A stretch of DNA of 64,000 bases from contig NZ_AUDM01000012.1 in the NCBI RefSeq assembly GCF_000425465.1, positions 62,001 to 126,000 of the forward strand. The letters are read 5' to 3'. Of this stretch, positions 44,517-54,800 are shown in pieces; the stretch's first letter is position 1, and every line of letters begins with the position of its first letter. The translations under genes and the position numbers were made by a program. The stretch comes from Flavobacterium filum DSM 17961 (GTDB lineage: Bacteria > Bacteroidota > Bacteroidia > Flavobacteriales > Flavobacteriaceae). Below the pieces are notes generated by a model. It searched no databases. It was given only the letters and a program-made list of their open reading frames with translations, and was not told the origin of the DNA.

Positions 44517-45098
44517 ATGTTTGCCCATATTCATGGACGCTTAGTAGAAAAAACACCAACCGATGTAGTGATAGACTGCAACGGAGTGGGATATCATTTG
44601 CAAATTTCTCTTCATACTTTTTCACGCCTTCCAGACAGTGATTCCATTAAATTGTATACTTATCTTCAAATTAAAGAAGATGCTCATACGCTTTTTGGTT
44701 TTGCAGAAAAATCAGAAAGAGAAATATTCAAGCTATTACTTTCTGTTTCCGGTATTGGAGCCGGTATTGCGAGAACTATGCTTTCTTCAATGGAGCCAAA
44801 GCAGATTATTCAAGCTCTGGCGTCGGGTGATGTTGCTACTATTCAAGGAATAAAAGGGATTGGTGCAAAAACGGCTCAACGAGCAATTTTAGATTTAAAA
44901 GAAAAAGTGTTAAAGGTCTATGCTTTAGATGAAGTTTCTGCTACTTCAAACAATACAAACAAAGAAGAAGCGTTATCTGCTTTGGAGGTTTTGGGCTTTA
45001 ACAAAAAATTAGCAGAAAAAGTAGTGGAAAAAGTAGTGAAAGAACAACCAGACGCCACCATTGAAACAATAATTAAACAGGCTTTAAAAAATTTATAA
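44517..45098 (+). CDS. ruvA: Holliday junction protein RuvA
   Basis: RuvA binds four-way junctions and loads RuvB. The 193-residue protein has the N-terminal OB domain (MFAHIHGRLVEKTPTDVVIDCNGVGYHL), tandem helix-hairpin-helix motifs (LLLSVSGIGAGIARTMLSS and IQGIKGIGAKTAQRAILDLKEK) and the C-terminal RuvB-contact helices (EALSALEVLGFNKKLAEKVV). Length is usual. sprA follows after only three bases, so the two must be co-transcribed, an unexpected pairing of DNA repair with protein secretion that seems conserved in flavobacteria. Confidence 0.98.
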   Translation: MFAHIHGRLVEKTPTDVVIDCNGVGYHLQISLHTFSRLPDSDSIKLYTYLQIKEDAHTLFGFAEKSEREIFKLLLSVSGIGAGIARTMLSSMEPKQIIQALASGDVATIQGIKGIGAKTAQRAILDLKEKVLKVYALDEVSATSNNTNKEEALSALEVLGFNKKLAEKVVEKVVKEQPDATIETIIKQALKNL

Positions 45099-45101
45099 TA
45101 C

Positions 45102-48100
45102 TTGAAAACGAAGTATCAATTTAGCATTTTAGACGAACTTAAAAAATACGGATTTTGGTTGATTTTGCTGTATTCTACCTTAGTTTTTTCTCAAGAAGAT
45201 GAAACGCCAAAGGATACAGTTGGATATAACAAAGGAAAAATTCAGTTAAATAATCCACCAAGTATTGTGTCTGCCTATACCTATGATCCGGTTACCGATA
45301 GGTATATTTTTAATTCATCTATTGGTGAGTTTAACATCAATTACCCAGTTATTTTAACACCTAAAGAATACCAAGAGTTAGTCTTGAGAGAATCCATGCG
45401 TGATTATTTTAAACAAAAATTAGACGCAATGGAAGGCAAAAAAGATGGTTCAGAAGAAGCCAAAAAAGACTTATTGCCAAGGTATTATGTGAATTCCGGT
45501 TTTTTTGAAACAATTTTTGGAAGCAACACCATTGATGTTCAGCCAAAAGGATCTGTTGAAATGGATTTGGGTGTGCGGTACACTAAACAAGATAATCCTT
45601 CTTTTTCACCCAGAAATAGAACTACAACTACATTCGATTTTGATCAACGTATCAATATGAGTTTGACCGGAAAAGTGGGAACTCGATTAAACGTTAATGC
45701 CAATTATGATACCCAATCAACATTTGCTTTTCAAAATTTAATCAAATTAGAATATGCTCCAGATGAGGATGCTATTCTTCAAAAATTAGAAGTCGGAAAC
45801 GTAAGTATGCCTTTAAACAATACCTTAATAAGAGGTGCTCAAAGTTTGTTTGGGGTAAAAGCTCAGTTTCAATTTGGAAAAACAACTATTACAGGTATTT
45901 ATTCAGAACAAAAATCGCAAACTCGATCTGTAACGGCACAGGGTGGAGGAACCATTCAGGATTTTCAACTTTTCGCATTGGATTATGATGCAGACAGACA
46001 TTTTTTCTTATCTCAATATTTTAGAGATCGTTATGATACATCCTTGCGAAATTACCCGTTAATCGATAGTCGTGTACAAATTACCCGTATTGAAGTTTGG
46101 ATTACCAATAGACAAAACAGAGTAAATACTTCTCCTGAAGGAAATAATTTAAGAAATATCATTGCTCTTCAAGATTTGGGAGAATCTGGCATAAATGGAA
46201 TTTCCGATAGTCAAATAGTGGGAATTGATCCAATTCCTGCTGGATTTTTTAATGTGCCACCTAATACTCCATCGAATAACTCCAATAATGATTTTAATCC
46301 TGCTTTGATTCAGTCTGGAGGAGGATTGTTAAATTCGAATGTACGGGAAATTGTAACTTCCGGCTCCGGATTTAATTATTCGGCAATCGAAGGTTTAGAT
46401 TATTCTAAATTAGAAAATGCCAGAAAATTAACCTCAAATGAATTTACTTTTCATCCCAATTTAGGATATATTTCTTTGCAACAACGATTAGCCAATGATG
46501 AAGTAGTAGCTGTTGCTTTTCAATATACTATTGGTGACCAAATTTATCAAGTAGGAGAATTTGGTAATGACGGAGTAGAATCAACTGTTGTAGATCCTTC
46601 TACTAATATTCCGGCTACTCAGTGTTTGATTTTGAAAATGTTAAAGAGTAATTTAACCAACGTAGATAAGCCAATTTGGAATTTGATGATGAAAAATATT
46701 TATCAAATTCAAGGAGCTTTTCAATTGAGCCAGGAAGATTTTAGATTTAACATTCTTTATACAGACCCTTCGCCTTTAAACTATATCACTCCGGCTGGAA
46801 ATCCACCTTTGCCATTACCAACAGATGTAACGGAAACGCCATTGTTAGAAGTTTTTAATGTTGATCGTTTAAATTATACTAATGACCCACAAGCTGGAGG
46901 TGACGGATTTTTTGATTTTGTACCTGGCTTAACTGTAGATACTCAAAACGGAAGATTGATTTTTACAACTGTTGAGCCTTTTGGTAAACACTTGTTCAAT
47001 AAGTTAAGAACAAATCAATTAGAAGATTATGATAATCCAACAACGGGTTACAATGTCAATCAAAATAAATATGTTTACAGATCTATGTATAGAAGCACTC
47101 AAGCGGCTGCTTTACAAGATAGTGACAAAAATAAATTTTTATTAAGAGGTAGATATAAATCACAAGGGGGCGATGGTATTCCAATTGGTGCGTTTAATGT
47201 TCCTCAGGGTTCTGTTGTGGTTACTGCCGGAGGTAGAACATTAACTGAAGGAGTTGATTACACTGTGAATTATCAGCTTGGTAGAGTTAGAATTTTAGAT
47301 CCTTCATTGCAAGCATCTGGAACTCCTGTTAATATTTCTGTAGAAAATAATTCCGTTTTTGGTCAACAAACCCGACGATTTATGGGGCTTAATGTTGAAC
47401 ATAAATTTTCTGATAAATTTCAAATTGGAGGAACTTTTTTAAGAATGACTGAGAGACCTTTTACACAAAAGTCAAGCTTTGGTCAAGAGTCTGTTAACAA
47501 TTCTATTTATGGTTTAAATGGAAATTATTCAACTGAACTTCCTTTTCTAACCCGATTAGTAAATAAACTGCCTAATATCGATACAGATGTTCCTTCAAAT
47601 ATTTCTGTTCGTGGTGAAATTGCTTTTTTAAAGCCCGATACACCAAAAGCAGATAACTTTGATGGAGAATCTACCTTATATGTTGATGATTTTGAGGGTT
47701 CTCAAACAACCATTGATGTAAAATCTGCTTTATCTTGGAGTTTAGCTAGCGTACCTGAACGTAATACGACTAGTACATATGACTTTTTTGGTAATTCTAC
47801 TTCGTTACAATATGGTTTTAGAAGAGCAAAATTGTCTTGGTACACCGTTGATCCTATTTTCTATACCAGCCAAAGACCGGGTGGAATTTCCAATCAAGAT
47901 ATGTCTTTAAATAGAACCAGACGATTCTTTATTAATGATATTTTCCCGGTAACGGATATTGCTCAAGGACAACAAACCGTAATTAACACGCTAGATTTAA
48001 CGTATTATCCGGCAGAAAGAGGACCATATAATTATAATCCAGCGACTACACCGGATAATCTTTTGCCAAATCCGGAGCAAAATTTTGGTGGAATTATGAG

Positions 48101-51100
48101 AGGAATTAATTCGACTAATTTTGAACAAGGGAATGTTGAATTTATTCAATTGTGGTTATTAGATCCGTATTTTGGAACTACCGAGACGCCTTCTACAAAT
48201 ATTGGTCAGATTTATTTGAATTTGGGTGAAATTTCAGAAGATGTATTGAAAGACGGTAGAAAACAATATGAAAATGGTTTGCCGGAACCAGGTTCGTCAC
48301 AACCCACAATCCCAACCATTTGGGGTAAAGTGCCAGCATCTCAATCGTTGATTTATGCTTTTGATACAAATGATAATAATCGAGTAAATCAAGATGTTGG
48401 TTTAGACGGTGTAAATGACGCCGAAGAAGCACTTTTAGAAAATATACCTCCAATAATTGCCGGTTTTAGTGACCCGGCTGCGGATAATTATCAATTCTAT
48501 TTGAGTGCATCCGGTAATGTTATTCAACGCTATAAAAATTATAATGGTTTAGAAAGAAATTCACCTGTTGGTGTTTCAGATAATAATCGCGGAAATTCTA
48601 CTTTGCCGGATGTTGAAGACATCAATCGTGATAATACCATGAATACCATTAATGCCTATTATGAGTATAAATTAGATATTACTCCTGATATGCAAGTAGG
48701 TAGCAATTATATTACAGATGTTAAATTAATCAATCCTTCTCAAACTTCAGATGGATTAGATTTACCTGCCGCCAGATGGTTACAATTTAAAATACCTGTA
48801 ACAGAATTTGATAACAAGATTGGTAGTATTTCAGACTTTAGATCAATTCGATTCATGAGAATGTTTATGACCGGATTTACAGATGAAATAACTGTTCGTT
48901 TTGCCACTATTGATTTAGTAAGAGGTGAGTGGAGAAGATTTACAGGAACATTGCAACCTGATGATGTAACAGGAACAGATGAAGATGATAATACAGCTTT
49001 TGATGTGCAATCTGTTAATATTCAAGAAAATAGTAATAGAGACCCAATAAATTATGTAATGCCACCAGGTGTTAGACGTGAGCAATTATTTAATAATAAC
49101 ACGGTAATCAATCAAAACGAACAATCTTTGTCGTTAAGAGTAACTCCAAAAAATTCAAACCAGCCTGGAGGTCTAGAACCCGGTGATTCTCGTGCGGTAT
49201 TTAAAAATTTAGAGGTGGATATGCGTCAGTTTGAAAAACTGAAAATGTTTGTGCATGCCGAGCCGGTTGTTAATGATTCCAATCCTTTGCAAGATGATGA
49301 AATGGTTGCTTTTATCCGTTTTGGAAATGACTTTACACAAAACTTTTATCAAGTTGAAATTCCTTTGAAAGTTACTGCTTTTGGATCAACTTTACCTGAG
49401 GATGTTTGGCCGGAAGACAATGAAATTGACTTAAAACTTTCATTACTAACAAAATTAAAAGTGTTGAACATTAGTGGTCAAAATCCGAATCCTGATGAAA
49501 TATTTTTCAAAGATGAAGATGAATTAGACCCTTCCGCAGCCAACAAACCAAATAAATTGCGACTAGGAATTAAAGGAAATCCAAACTTTGGACTTGTTAG
49601 AACATTGATGGTTGGTTTAAAAAATGCAAAAACAGGTGACATTACTTCAAGTAGTATTAGAGGTGAAGTTTGGTTGAATGAACTTCGTGTAGCCGGTATG
49701 AAAAATAAAGGAGGTATGGCGGCTATTTTGAATGTTGATGCTAATGCTGCCGATTTTATGAATTTATCAGCAACCGGAAGAATGAATACCATTGGTTTCG
49801 GAACATTAGAACAAGGAGCAAATGAGAGAAGTAGAGAAGATATGCATCAATATGATATTGTTACCAATATCAATGTAGGTAAGCTTCTTCCAAAAAAATG
49901 GGGTTTAAACCTGCCATTTAATTATGCTATTGGCGAACAATTTATCACGCCTCAGTTTGATCCATTCTATCAAGATATTGAACTTCAACAATTGATTGAT
50001 ATTACACCTGATGCTGCTGAAAAAAGAAATATTGAAAACAGAGCCATCGATTATACTAAACGAAAAAGTATCAACTTTATTGGCGTAAGAAAAGAACGTG
50101 GTGCGGAGCAAAAACCAAAGATTTATGATGTAGAAAACTTGACGTTATCGCATTCATTCAATCAAGTTGAAAGACATAATTATGAAATTCAAGATTACGT
50201 AGATCAACAAGTGCGTTCATCTGTTGATTATGCATATTCTTTTCAACCAAAACCGGTTGAGCCGTTAAAGAACAATAAATTCATGAAAAAATCACAATAT
50301 TGGAAATTGTTAAGTGATTTTAATTTCAATTATTTGCCTACAAATATCAATTTTAGTACAAACGTAATTCGACAATTTAACAGACAACAATTCAGACAAG
50401 TGGAAGTGCAAGGAATTGAATTAGATCCTTTGTATAGAAGAAATTATTTATTTAATTATCAATATGGATTTAATTTCAATTTAACCAAATCTTTAAAAAT
50501 TAATTACACTTCTGATAGAAGTAACTTAGTTCGTAATTATATTGATGAACAAGGATTGCCTGATGATTCAAATCGCATTTTTGATGATTATTTTGAAGTA
50601 GGTATTCCTAATAATTTGAACCAGCAAATTGTTGTAAATTATGATTTACCATTGAATAAAATTCCTTTTTTAAGTTTCTTAAAATCGAATTATACATATA
50701 CCGGTACATTTAATTTTACTCGTTCATCGTTAGCATTATCCTCTTTTGAAGCGGAAGACGGAACAGTATATGATTTAGGAAATACGATTCAAAATACTGG
50801 TTCTCATCGTTTGAATACAACATTGAATATGGATTCTTTTTATAAATACATTGGTTTAACAAAAACACCAAAAAAACCTGCTGCACCAAAACCTGCTGCA
50901 CCAAAACCAGGTGAAAAAATTACAAACCCAACACAGCCACAACAAAGTGAAGGAAATGTTTTTGTAAAAGGATTGATAGGTGTTTTAACTAGTGTGAAAA
51001 ATATTCAAGTAAATTATACCCAAAATGAAGGAACATTACTTCCGGGTTATACACAATCACTTGGTTTCTTTGGTTCAACCAGACCTTCTACGGGTTTTGT

Positions 51101-52319
51101 TTTTGGATTACAAGATGATGTTAGATATGAAGCAGCACGAAGAGGTTGGTTAACAATTTTTCCAGAATATAATCAAAGTTATACGCAAGTATCAACCAAA
51201 CAAATTAATGCGACTGCAAAAGTTGATTTGTTCCCTGATTTTACAATAGATTTGGTTGCCGATCGAAACTACATGGAAAATTTCTCTGAGCAATATGATG
51301 TGTTGAACGGAGAGTATAATTCACGTTCACCTTTTACAACCGGTAATTATTCAATTTCAACTATTTTAATTAAAACTGCTTTCCAAAAAAGTGATGAAAC
51401 CGGCTCAGCTGCTTTTCAACAATTTAGAGACAACCGTTTAGTTGTAGCAAACCGTTTGGCAGAGCAGTATTATATTGGAGAAATCCCAAGAGTTACCGAT
51501 ACAAATGATCCGAATTTTGGTTTCCCGGTTGGTTTTGGTAGAAATAGTCAAGCTGTTTTGATTCCTTCTTTCTTAGCGGCCTATAGTGGGAAGGATGCTG
51601 GAGATGTTTCTACAGGAATTTTTAGAGATATTCCAATTCCAAACTGGACTGTGAAATATAGTGGATTGATGCGTTATAAATATTTTAAAGATAAATTTAA
51701 GCGTTTTTCTATTCAACATGCTTATAAATCTACTTATACAATTAATTCATTCCGTTCTAATTTTGAGTATGAACAAAGTCCGAATCAATTGGATCAAAGT
51801 GGTAATTTTTTCAATAAAACATTAGTGCAAAACATCAACTTGATTGAACAATTTAACCCGTTGGTTAGAGTTGATTTTGAAATGAAAAACTCCTTTAAGT
51901 TTTTGGCTGAGATGAAGAAAGATAGAGCTTTGTCTATGAGTTTTGATAATAATTTATTAACCGAAGTACGAGGAGTAGAATATATTATTGGATTAGGTTA
52001 TCGTATAAAAGATGTTACCATAAATTCTGCTTTGGCCGATAATCCACAGGGTGTTATTAAAAGTGATATCAACATTAGAACTGATTTTTCATTTAGAGAT
52101 AACAAAACAATTGTACGCTATTTAGATTATGACAATAATCAGTTGGCTGGAGGGCAAAATATTTGGTCTGCAAAAGTAACGGCGGATTATTCGTTCAGTA
52201 AAAATTTAACGGCCATTTTCTTTTATGATCATACTTTTTCTAAAGCAGTGATTTCTACTGCTTTCCCATTAACAAATATTAGAGCCGGATTTACGCTTCG
52301 CTATAATTTTGGGAACTAA
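45102..52319 (+). CDS. sprA: T9SS outer-membrane translocon SprA (Sov)
   Basis: SprA forms the giant beta-barrel channel through which type IX secretion exports gliding adhesins and enzymes. The 2405-residue protein has a signal peptide (about 16-30, ending VFSQ), the early conserved region YYVNSGFFETIFGSNTIDVQPKGSVEMDLGVRY and very many amphipathic strands. A later Asn-rich region and a C-terminal barrel end, AGFTLRYNFGN, follow. Its size matches known SprA. The start is TTG at 45102, three bases after ruvA. A KPAAPKPAAPKP linker (near residue 1925-1940) comes from an imperfect 15-bp duplication. gcvH follows. Confidence 0.97.
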   Translation: MKTKYQFSILDELKKYGFWLILLYSTLVFSQEDETPKDTVGYNKGKIQLNNPPSIVSAYTYDPVTDRYIFNSSIGEFNINYPVILTPKEYQELVLRESMRDYFKQKLDAMEGKKDGSEEAKKDLLPRYYVNSGFFETIFGSNTIDVQPKGSVEMDLGVRYTKQDNPSFSPRNRTTTTFDFDQRINMSLTGKVGTRLNVNANYDTQSTFAFQNLIKLEYAPDEDAILQKLEVGNVSMPLNNTLIRGAQSLFGVKAQFQFGKTTITGIYSEQKSQTRSVTAQGGGTIQDFQLFALDYDADRHFFLSQYFRDRYDTSLRNYPLIDSRVQITRIEVWITNRQNRVNTSPEGNNLRNIIALQDLGESGINGISDSQIVGIDPIPAGFFNVPPNTPSNNSNNDFNPALIQSGGGLLNSNVREIVTSGSGFNYSAIEGLDYSKLENARKLTSNEFTFHPNLGYISLQQRLANDEVVAVAFQYTIGDQIYQVGEFGNDGVESTVVDPSTNIPATQCLILKMLKSNLTNVDKPIWNLMMKNIYQIQGAFQLSQEDFRFNILYTDPSPLNYITPAGNPPLPLPTDVTETPLLEVFNVDRLNYTNDPQAGGDGFFDFVPGLTVDTQNGRLIFTTVEPFGKHLFNKLRTNQLEDYDNPTTGYNVNQNKYVYRSMYRSTQAAALQDSDKNKFLLRGRYKSQGGDGIPIGAFNVPQGSVVVTAGGRTLTEGVDYTVNYQLGRVRILDPSLQASGTPVNISVENNSVFGQQTRRFMGLNVEHKFSDKFQIGGTFLRMTERPFTQKSSFGQESVNNSIYGLNGNYSTELPFLTRLVNKLPNIDTDVPSNISVRGEIAFLKPDTPKADNFDGESTLYVDDFEGSQTTIDVKSALSWSLASVPERNTTSTYDFFGNSTSLQYGFRRAKLSWYTVDPIFYTSQRPGGISNQDMSLNRTRRFFINDIFPVTDIAQGQQTVINTLDLTYYPAERGPYNYNPATTPDNLLPNPEQNFGGIMRGINSTNFEQGNVEFIQLWLLDPYFGTTETPSTNIGQIYLNLGEISEDVLKDGRKQYENGLPEPGSSQPTIPTIWGKVPASQSLIYAFDTNDNNRVNQDVGLDGVNDAEEALLENIPPIIAGFSDPAADNYQFYLSASGNVIQRYKNYNGLERNSPVGVSDNNRGNSTLPDVEDINRDNTMNTINAYYEYKLDITPDMQVGSNYITDVKLINPSQTSDGLDLPAARWLQFKIPVTEFDNKIGSISDFRSIRFMRMFMTGFTDEITVRFATIDLVRGEWRRFTGTLQPDDVTGTDEDDNTAFDVQSVNIQENSNRDPINYVMPPGVRREQLFNNNTVINQNEQSLSLRVTPKNSNQPGGLEPGDSRAVFKNLEVDMRQFEKLKMFVHAEPVVNDSNPLQDDEMVAFIRFGNDFTQNFYQVEIPLKVTAFGSTLPEDVWPEDNEIDLKLSLLTKLKVLNISGQNPNPDEIFFKDEDELDPSAANKPNKLRLGIKGNPNFGLVRTLMVGLKNAKTGDITSSSIRGEVWLNELRVAGMKNKGGMAAILNVDANAADFMNLSATGRMNTIGFGTLEQGANERSREDMHQYDIVTNINVGKLLPKKWGLNLPFNYAIGEQFITPQFDPFYQDIELQQLIDITPDAAEKRNIENRAIDYTKRKSINFIGVRKERGAEQKPKIYDVENLTLSHSFNQVERHNYEIQDYVDQQVRSSVDYAYSFQPKPVEPLKNNKFMKKSQYWKLLSDFNFNYLPTNINFSTNVIRQFNRQQFRQVEVQGIELDPLYRRNYLFNYQYGFNFNLTKSLKINYTSDRSNLVRNYIDEQGLPDDSNRIFDDYFEVGIPNNLNQQIVVNYDLPLNKIPFLSFLKSNYTYTGTFNFTRSSLALSSFEAEDGTVYDLGNTIQNTGSHRLNTTLNMDSFYKYIGLTKTPKKPAAPKPAAPKPGEKITNPTQPQQSEGNVFVKGLIGVLTSVKNIQVNYTQNEGTLLPGYTQSLGFFGSTRPSTGFVFGLQDDVRYEAARRGWLTIFPEYNQSYTQVSTKQINATAKVDLFPDFTIDLVADRNYMENFSEQYDVLNGEYNSRSPFTTGNYSISTILIKTAFQKSDETGSAAFQQFRDNRLVVANRLAEQYYIGEIPRVTDTNDPNFGFPVGFGRNSQAVLIPSFLAAYSGKDAGDVSTGIFRDIPIPNWTVKYSGLMRYKYFKDKFKRFSIQHAYKSTYTINSFRSNFEYEQSPNQLDQSGNFFNKTLVQNINLIEQFNPLVRVDFEMKNSFKFLAEMKKDRALSMSFDNNLLTEVRGVEYIIGLGYRIKDVTINSALADNPQGVIKSDINIRTDFSFRDNKTIVRYLDYDNNQLAGGQNIWSAKVTADYSFSKNLTAIFFYDHTFSKAVISTAFPLTNIRAGFTLRYNFGN

Positions 52320-52364
52320 CAAAATTTTGTAGTCAAAAAGGTTTTATAATACTAGTATAAAAAT

Positions 52365-52372
52365 TACATTTG
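52365..52372 (+). promoter_or_regulatory. Candidate gcvH promoter -7 box
   Basis: TACATTTG, 18 bp before the ATG at 52391. It would start transcription near 52379 and so excludes the in-frame TTG at 52370. Confidence 0.5.
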
Positions 52373-52390
52373 CTGAAAATAACAAACAAA

Positions 52391-52771
52391 ATGAATATAC
52401 CATCAAATTTAAAATACACTAAAGACCACGAGTGGGTTAGCATAGAAGGTGATGTTGCTGTAGTTGGCATTACTGATTTTGCACAAAAAGAACTTGGCGA
52501 CATTGTTTATGTTGAAGTGGAAACATTAGACCAAACGTTAGCTAAAGATGAAGTGTTTGGAACAGTAGAAGCTGTTAAAACAGTTTCTGATTTATTTTTA
52601 CCTCTTGCAGGAGAAATTTTTGAATTTAATGATGAGTTAGAATCAAATCCTGAATATGTGAACAGTGACCCATATGGGAAAGGCTGGATGGTAAAAGTGA
52701 AAATTTCAGACACAACTGAAATAGATGAATTATTAGATAGCGAAGCATATAAAGCATTAATAGGTGCCTAG
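52391..52771 (+). CDS. gcvH: Glycine cleavage system H protein
   Basis: GcvH carries the aminomethyl group on a lipoyl-lysine between the P, T and L proteins of glycine cleavage. The start at 52391 ([21 protein letters not shown]) gives 126 residues, the normal length. The lipoylated lysine is in [16 protein letters not shown], and [11 protein letters not shown] completes the family pattern. The promoter box at 52365 supports this start. The other glycine cleavage genes are not in the window. The downstream VanZ-like gene overlaps its last 8 bases. Confidence 0.98.
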   Translation: MNIPSNLKYTKDHEWVSIEGDVAVVGITDFAQKELGDIVYVEVETLDQTLAKDEVFGTVEAVKTVSDLFLPLAGEIFEFNDELESNPEYVNSDPYGKGWMVKVKISDTTEIDELLDSEAYKALIGA

Positions 52772-53138
52772 GAAAAAATTACTTTTTTCAATTTTACTTT
52801 TTTGGGTTATTTTGATAACCATTCTTAGCTTAGTAAGTTTTAGAAAAATGCCCAAAATAAGTGTTGAAAATAGTGATAAATATGTACATTTCACCTTTTA
52901 TTTTGTTTTAACCATATTATTGTTTTTGAATATAATTGTAAAAAGCAATTTTTATAAAACAATTTTTATTTCAATTTTAATTGCTGTTTTTTATGGCATA
53001 ATAATTGAAGGAATGCAAGAAGCTTTTACAAGCACTAGAAGAGCAGAATGGGGTGATGTAGTGTTCAATTCTTTAGGAAGTTTAACCGCCGCACTTTTGT
53101 TGTATTTAAATAGAAAAAGGTTAAATTTTTTAAAATAG
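52764..53138 (+). CDS. VanZ-like membrane protein
   Basis: The 124-residue protein has four membrane helices (about 5-25, 41-58, 68-86, 100-117). The VanZ-like signatures are [14 protein letters not shown] and [33 protein letters not shown], where acidic and aromatic residues near the membrane are conserved. The VanZ family is linked to teicoplanin resistance in enterococci; in Bacteroidota its role is unknown. The start is GTG at 52764, overlapping gcvH by 8 bases, so translation is probably coupled. Its position after sprA and gcvH is, from memory, conserved in Flavobacterium. Confidence 0.88.
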   Translation: MPRKKLLFSILLFWVILITILSLVSFRKMPKISVENSDKYVHFTFYFVLTILLFLNIIVKSNFYKTIFISILIAVFYGIIIEGMQEAFTSTRRAEWGDVVFNSLGSLTAALLLYLNRKRLNFLK

Positions 53139-53187
53139 TTTTTAGATTTTTTATAAATAGTTATATTAGCAACTCAAAATACAAATT

Positions 53188-53910
53188 ATGGAACCAAAAA
53201 AGAATCCGAGTGTTGATCCAAAACGAAATAGTGGACTCTATTTTCAACTTGGTTTAGCTGCAATAGTTGTTCTTTCTTACTTAGCGATTGAGTTAAAAAC
53301 GTATGAGAAAGATTTGTCTGGATTAACGGCTAAAGTAGATAATAGCTTCTTAGATGAAGAAGTGCCGATTACACAACAATTAAATCAACCACCGCCACCA
53401 CCACCTCCTCCGCCACCAGCACCTGAGGTTATTAAGGTTGTGGAAGATAAAAAAGAAATTAAAGAAGTTCAAATTCAATCTACAGAAACCAACCAAAAAG
53501 AGGAAATTGTAAAAGCTGAAAAAGTAGTTGTGGCTCATGAAGAAGAACCAGAACCAGATGTTCCTTTTGCCATTATTGAAGATGTTCCTCTTTTTCCAGG
53601 TTGCGAAAGTGTAGCCAAAGAAAAGAGAAAAGATTGTTTTCAAGAAAAAATACAAGCGCACATCAAGAAAAACTTCCAATATCCTGAAGCGGCAATGGAT
53701 GCAGGTCATCAAGGAAAAGTGTTTGTAAGTTTCATCATTGAAAGAGATGGCTCTGTTACCATTGCTAACATGAGAGCTCCTTATCCAACACTTGAGAAAG
53801 AAGCACAAAGAATTATGTCTAAATTACCAAAAATGGTTCCCGGTAAACAAAGAGGGAAACCGGTAAGAATGACCATGAGTATTCCAATTACTTTTAAATT
53901 AGACAATTAA
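53188..53910 (+). CDS. tonB: TonB-family energy transducer, first copy
   Basis: The 240-residue protein has a cytoplasmic N-terminus, one membrane helix (LGLAAIVVLSYLAIEL, about 21-36), a proline spacer with ten consecutive Pro (about 69-78), and an acidic Val/Glu/Lys stretch. A C-terminal TonB domain follows (about 145-240: YPEAAMDAGHQGKVFVSFIIERDGSV and SIPITFKLDN). It should pass proton-motive energy from ExbBD to outer-membrane receptors. A Cx10CF cysteine pair (PGCESVAKEKRKDCF) before the TonB fold is shared with the next gene and with the RemB-like protein. A strong terminator follows. Confidence 0.94.
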   Translation: MEPKKNPSVDPKRNSGLYFQLGLAAIVVLSYLAIELKTYEKDLSGLTAKVDNSFLDEEVPITQQLNQPPPPPPPPPPAPEVIKVVEDKKEIKEVQIQSTETNQKEEIVKAEKVVVAHEEEPEPDVPFAIIEDVPLFPGCESVAKEKRKDCFQEKIQAHIKKNFQYPEAAMDAGHQGKVFVSFIIERDGSVTIANMRAPYPTLEKEAQRIMSKLPKMVPGKQRGKPVRMTMSIPITFKLDN

Positions 53911-53914
53911 AATC

Positions 53915-53942
53915 AAATCCACTGAAAAGTGGATTTTTTTTT
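53915..53942 (+). terminator. Terminator after first tonB
   Basis: AAATCCACT and AGTGGATTT with a GAAA loop, then a T run. Confidence 0.93.
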
Positions 53943-53988
53943 GGCATGTTTATTGGATTAGGGTTAATGAACCAAAAAAGTAATAATT

Positions 53989-54750
53989 ATGAGAGCTTCT
54001 GAAAACCAATCCAATCGAAACCTAAACTCAAATTTATATTTTCAGTTAGGGTTATTAGTTAGTTTAATGACTGTTTATTTTGTTATTGAATACAAAACAC
54101 CTTATGTAAACGAAAAAGTTTTTGTTTACAAAGTCCCGGCCACTGTTGAAGAGAAAGTTTTTGCAGGTAATTTCAAAATAGAAAAGGAACCAAAAATCGA
54201 ACCTAAAAAGGAGGTTGTCAAGCCAAAAACTTTTGTAAAGCCAACAATTACCAATTTCAAACCGGTTTCCAACACAACTGAAATTCCGACTACAGATCAG
54301 ACTGAACCTGAACAAGTAGAAACTCCAATTGAAAATCAGCCTGAGCCAACAGTAGTTACTACTATTGTAGATGATCCGTCAAAGTTTAAAAACCTTTGGG
54401 AACTTGACGAAAAACCTACTTTTAGTAAATGTTCCGGATTAAAAGGATTAGAAAGAGATAAATGCTTCAATGAAGAAATGAGTCGCTTTTTAAAAAATAA
54501 ATTGGAGTATCCTGAAAAAGAAATGGAGAAAAAAATTGAAGGTACTGTTTTCATTCAGTTTGTAATTAACACTGACGGAAGTATTTCAGATGTATCGGCA
54601 ATTAACAGAAAAAATCAAGTTATTCCAAACTTTGAAAAGGAAGCTTTTCGGGTAATAAAACAGCTACCGCGTTTTAAACCGGGTATGCAAGGCGGAAAAC
54701 CGGTAAGAGTTGCTTATCAAATCCCAATTAAATTTAAATTAGTTGAATAA
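53989..54750 (+). CDS. TonB-family energy transducer, second copy
   Basis: The 253-residue protein is a paralogue of the preceding TonB. It has the same NLYFQLGL lead into a membrane helix (about 14-35), a Lys/Pro/Glu-rich spacer lacking the polyproline run, and a C-terminal TonB domain (about 158-253: YPEKEMEKKIEGTVFIQFVINTDGSI and QIPIKFKLVE). The Cx10CF pair is SKCSGLKGLERDKCF. It is separated by a terminator from the first copy, so the two are probably expressed separately and may serve different receptors. Tandem duplication is the likely origin, with considerable divergence since. Confidence 0.92.
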   Translation: MRASENQSNRNLNSNLYFQLGLLVSLMTVYFVIEYKTPYVNEKVFVYKVPATVEEKVFAGNFKIEKEPKIEPKKEVVKPKTFVKPTITNFKPVSNTTEIPTTDQTEPEQVETPIENQPEPTVVTTIVDDPSKFKNLWELDEKPTFSKCSGLKGLERDKCFNEEMSRFLKNKLEYPEKEMEKKIEGTVFIQFVINTDGSISDVSAINRKNQVIPNFEKEAFRVIKQLPRFKPGMQGGKPVRVAYQIPIKFKLVE

Positions 54751-54766
54751 TATTTCATAGAAATGT

Positions 54767-54789
54767 ATCCCACTTCGGTGGGATTTTTT
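54767..54789 (+). terminator. Terminator after second tonB
   Basis: ATCCCAC and GTGGGAT with a stable TTCG tetraloop, followed by a T run. deoC starts 11 bases later. Confidence 0.93.
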
Positions 54790-54800
54790 AATTTTACACT

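Noticed and set aside
44517..45104. Possible frameshift or fusion between ruvA and sprA.
   Set aside because: Both proteins are complete, separated by a stop and three bases; sprA simply uses a TTG start.
52370..52390. TTG start for gcvH seven codons upstream.
   Set aside because: It overlaps the -7 box, and the ATG at 52391 gives the standard 126-residue protein.
53388..53420. CCA/CCG/CCT-rich run in the first tonB as a CRISPR-like or slippage repeat.
   Set aside because: It is the normal polyproline spacer of TonB with mixed codons and no regular unit.
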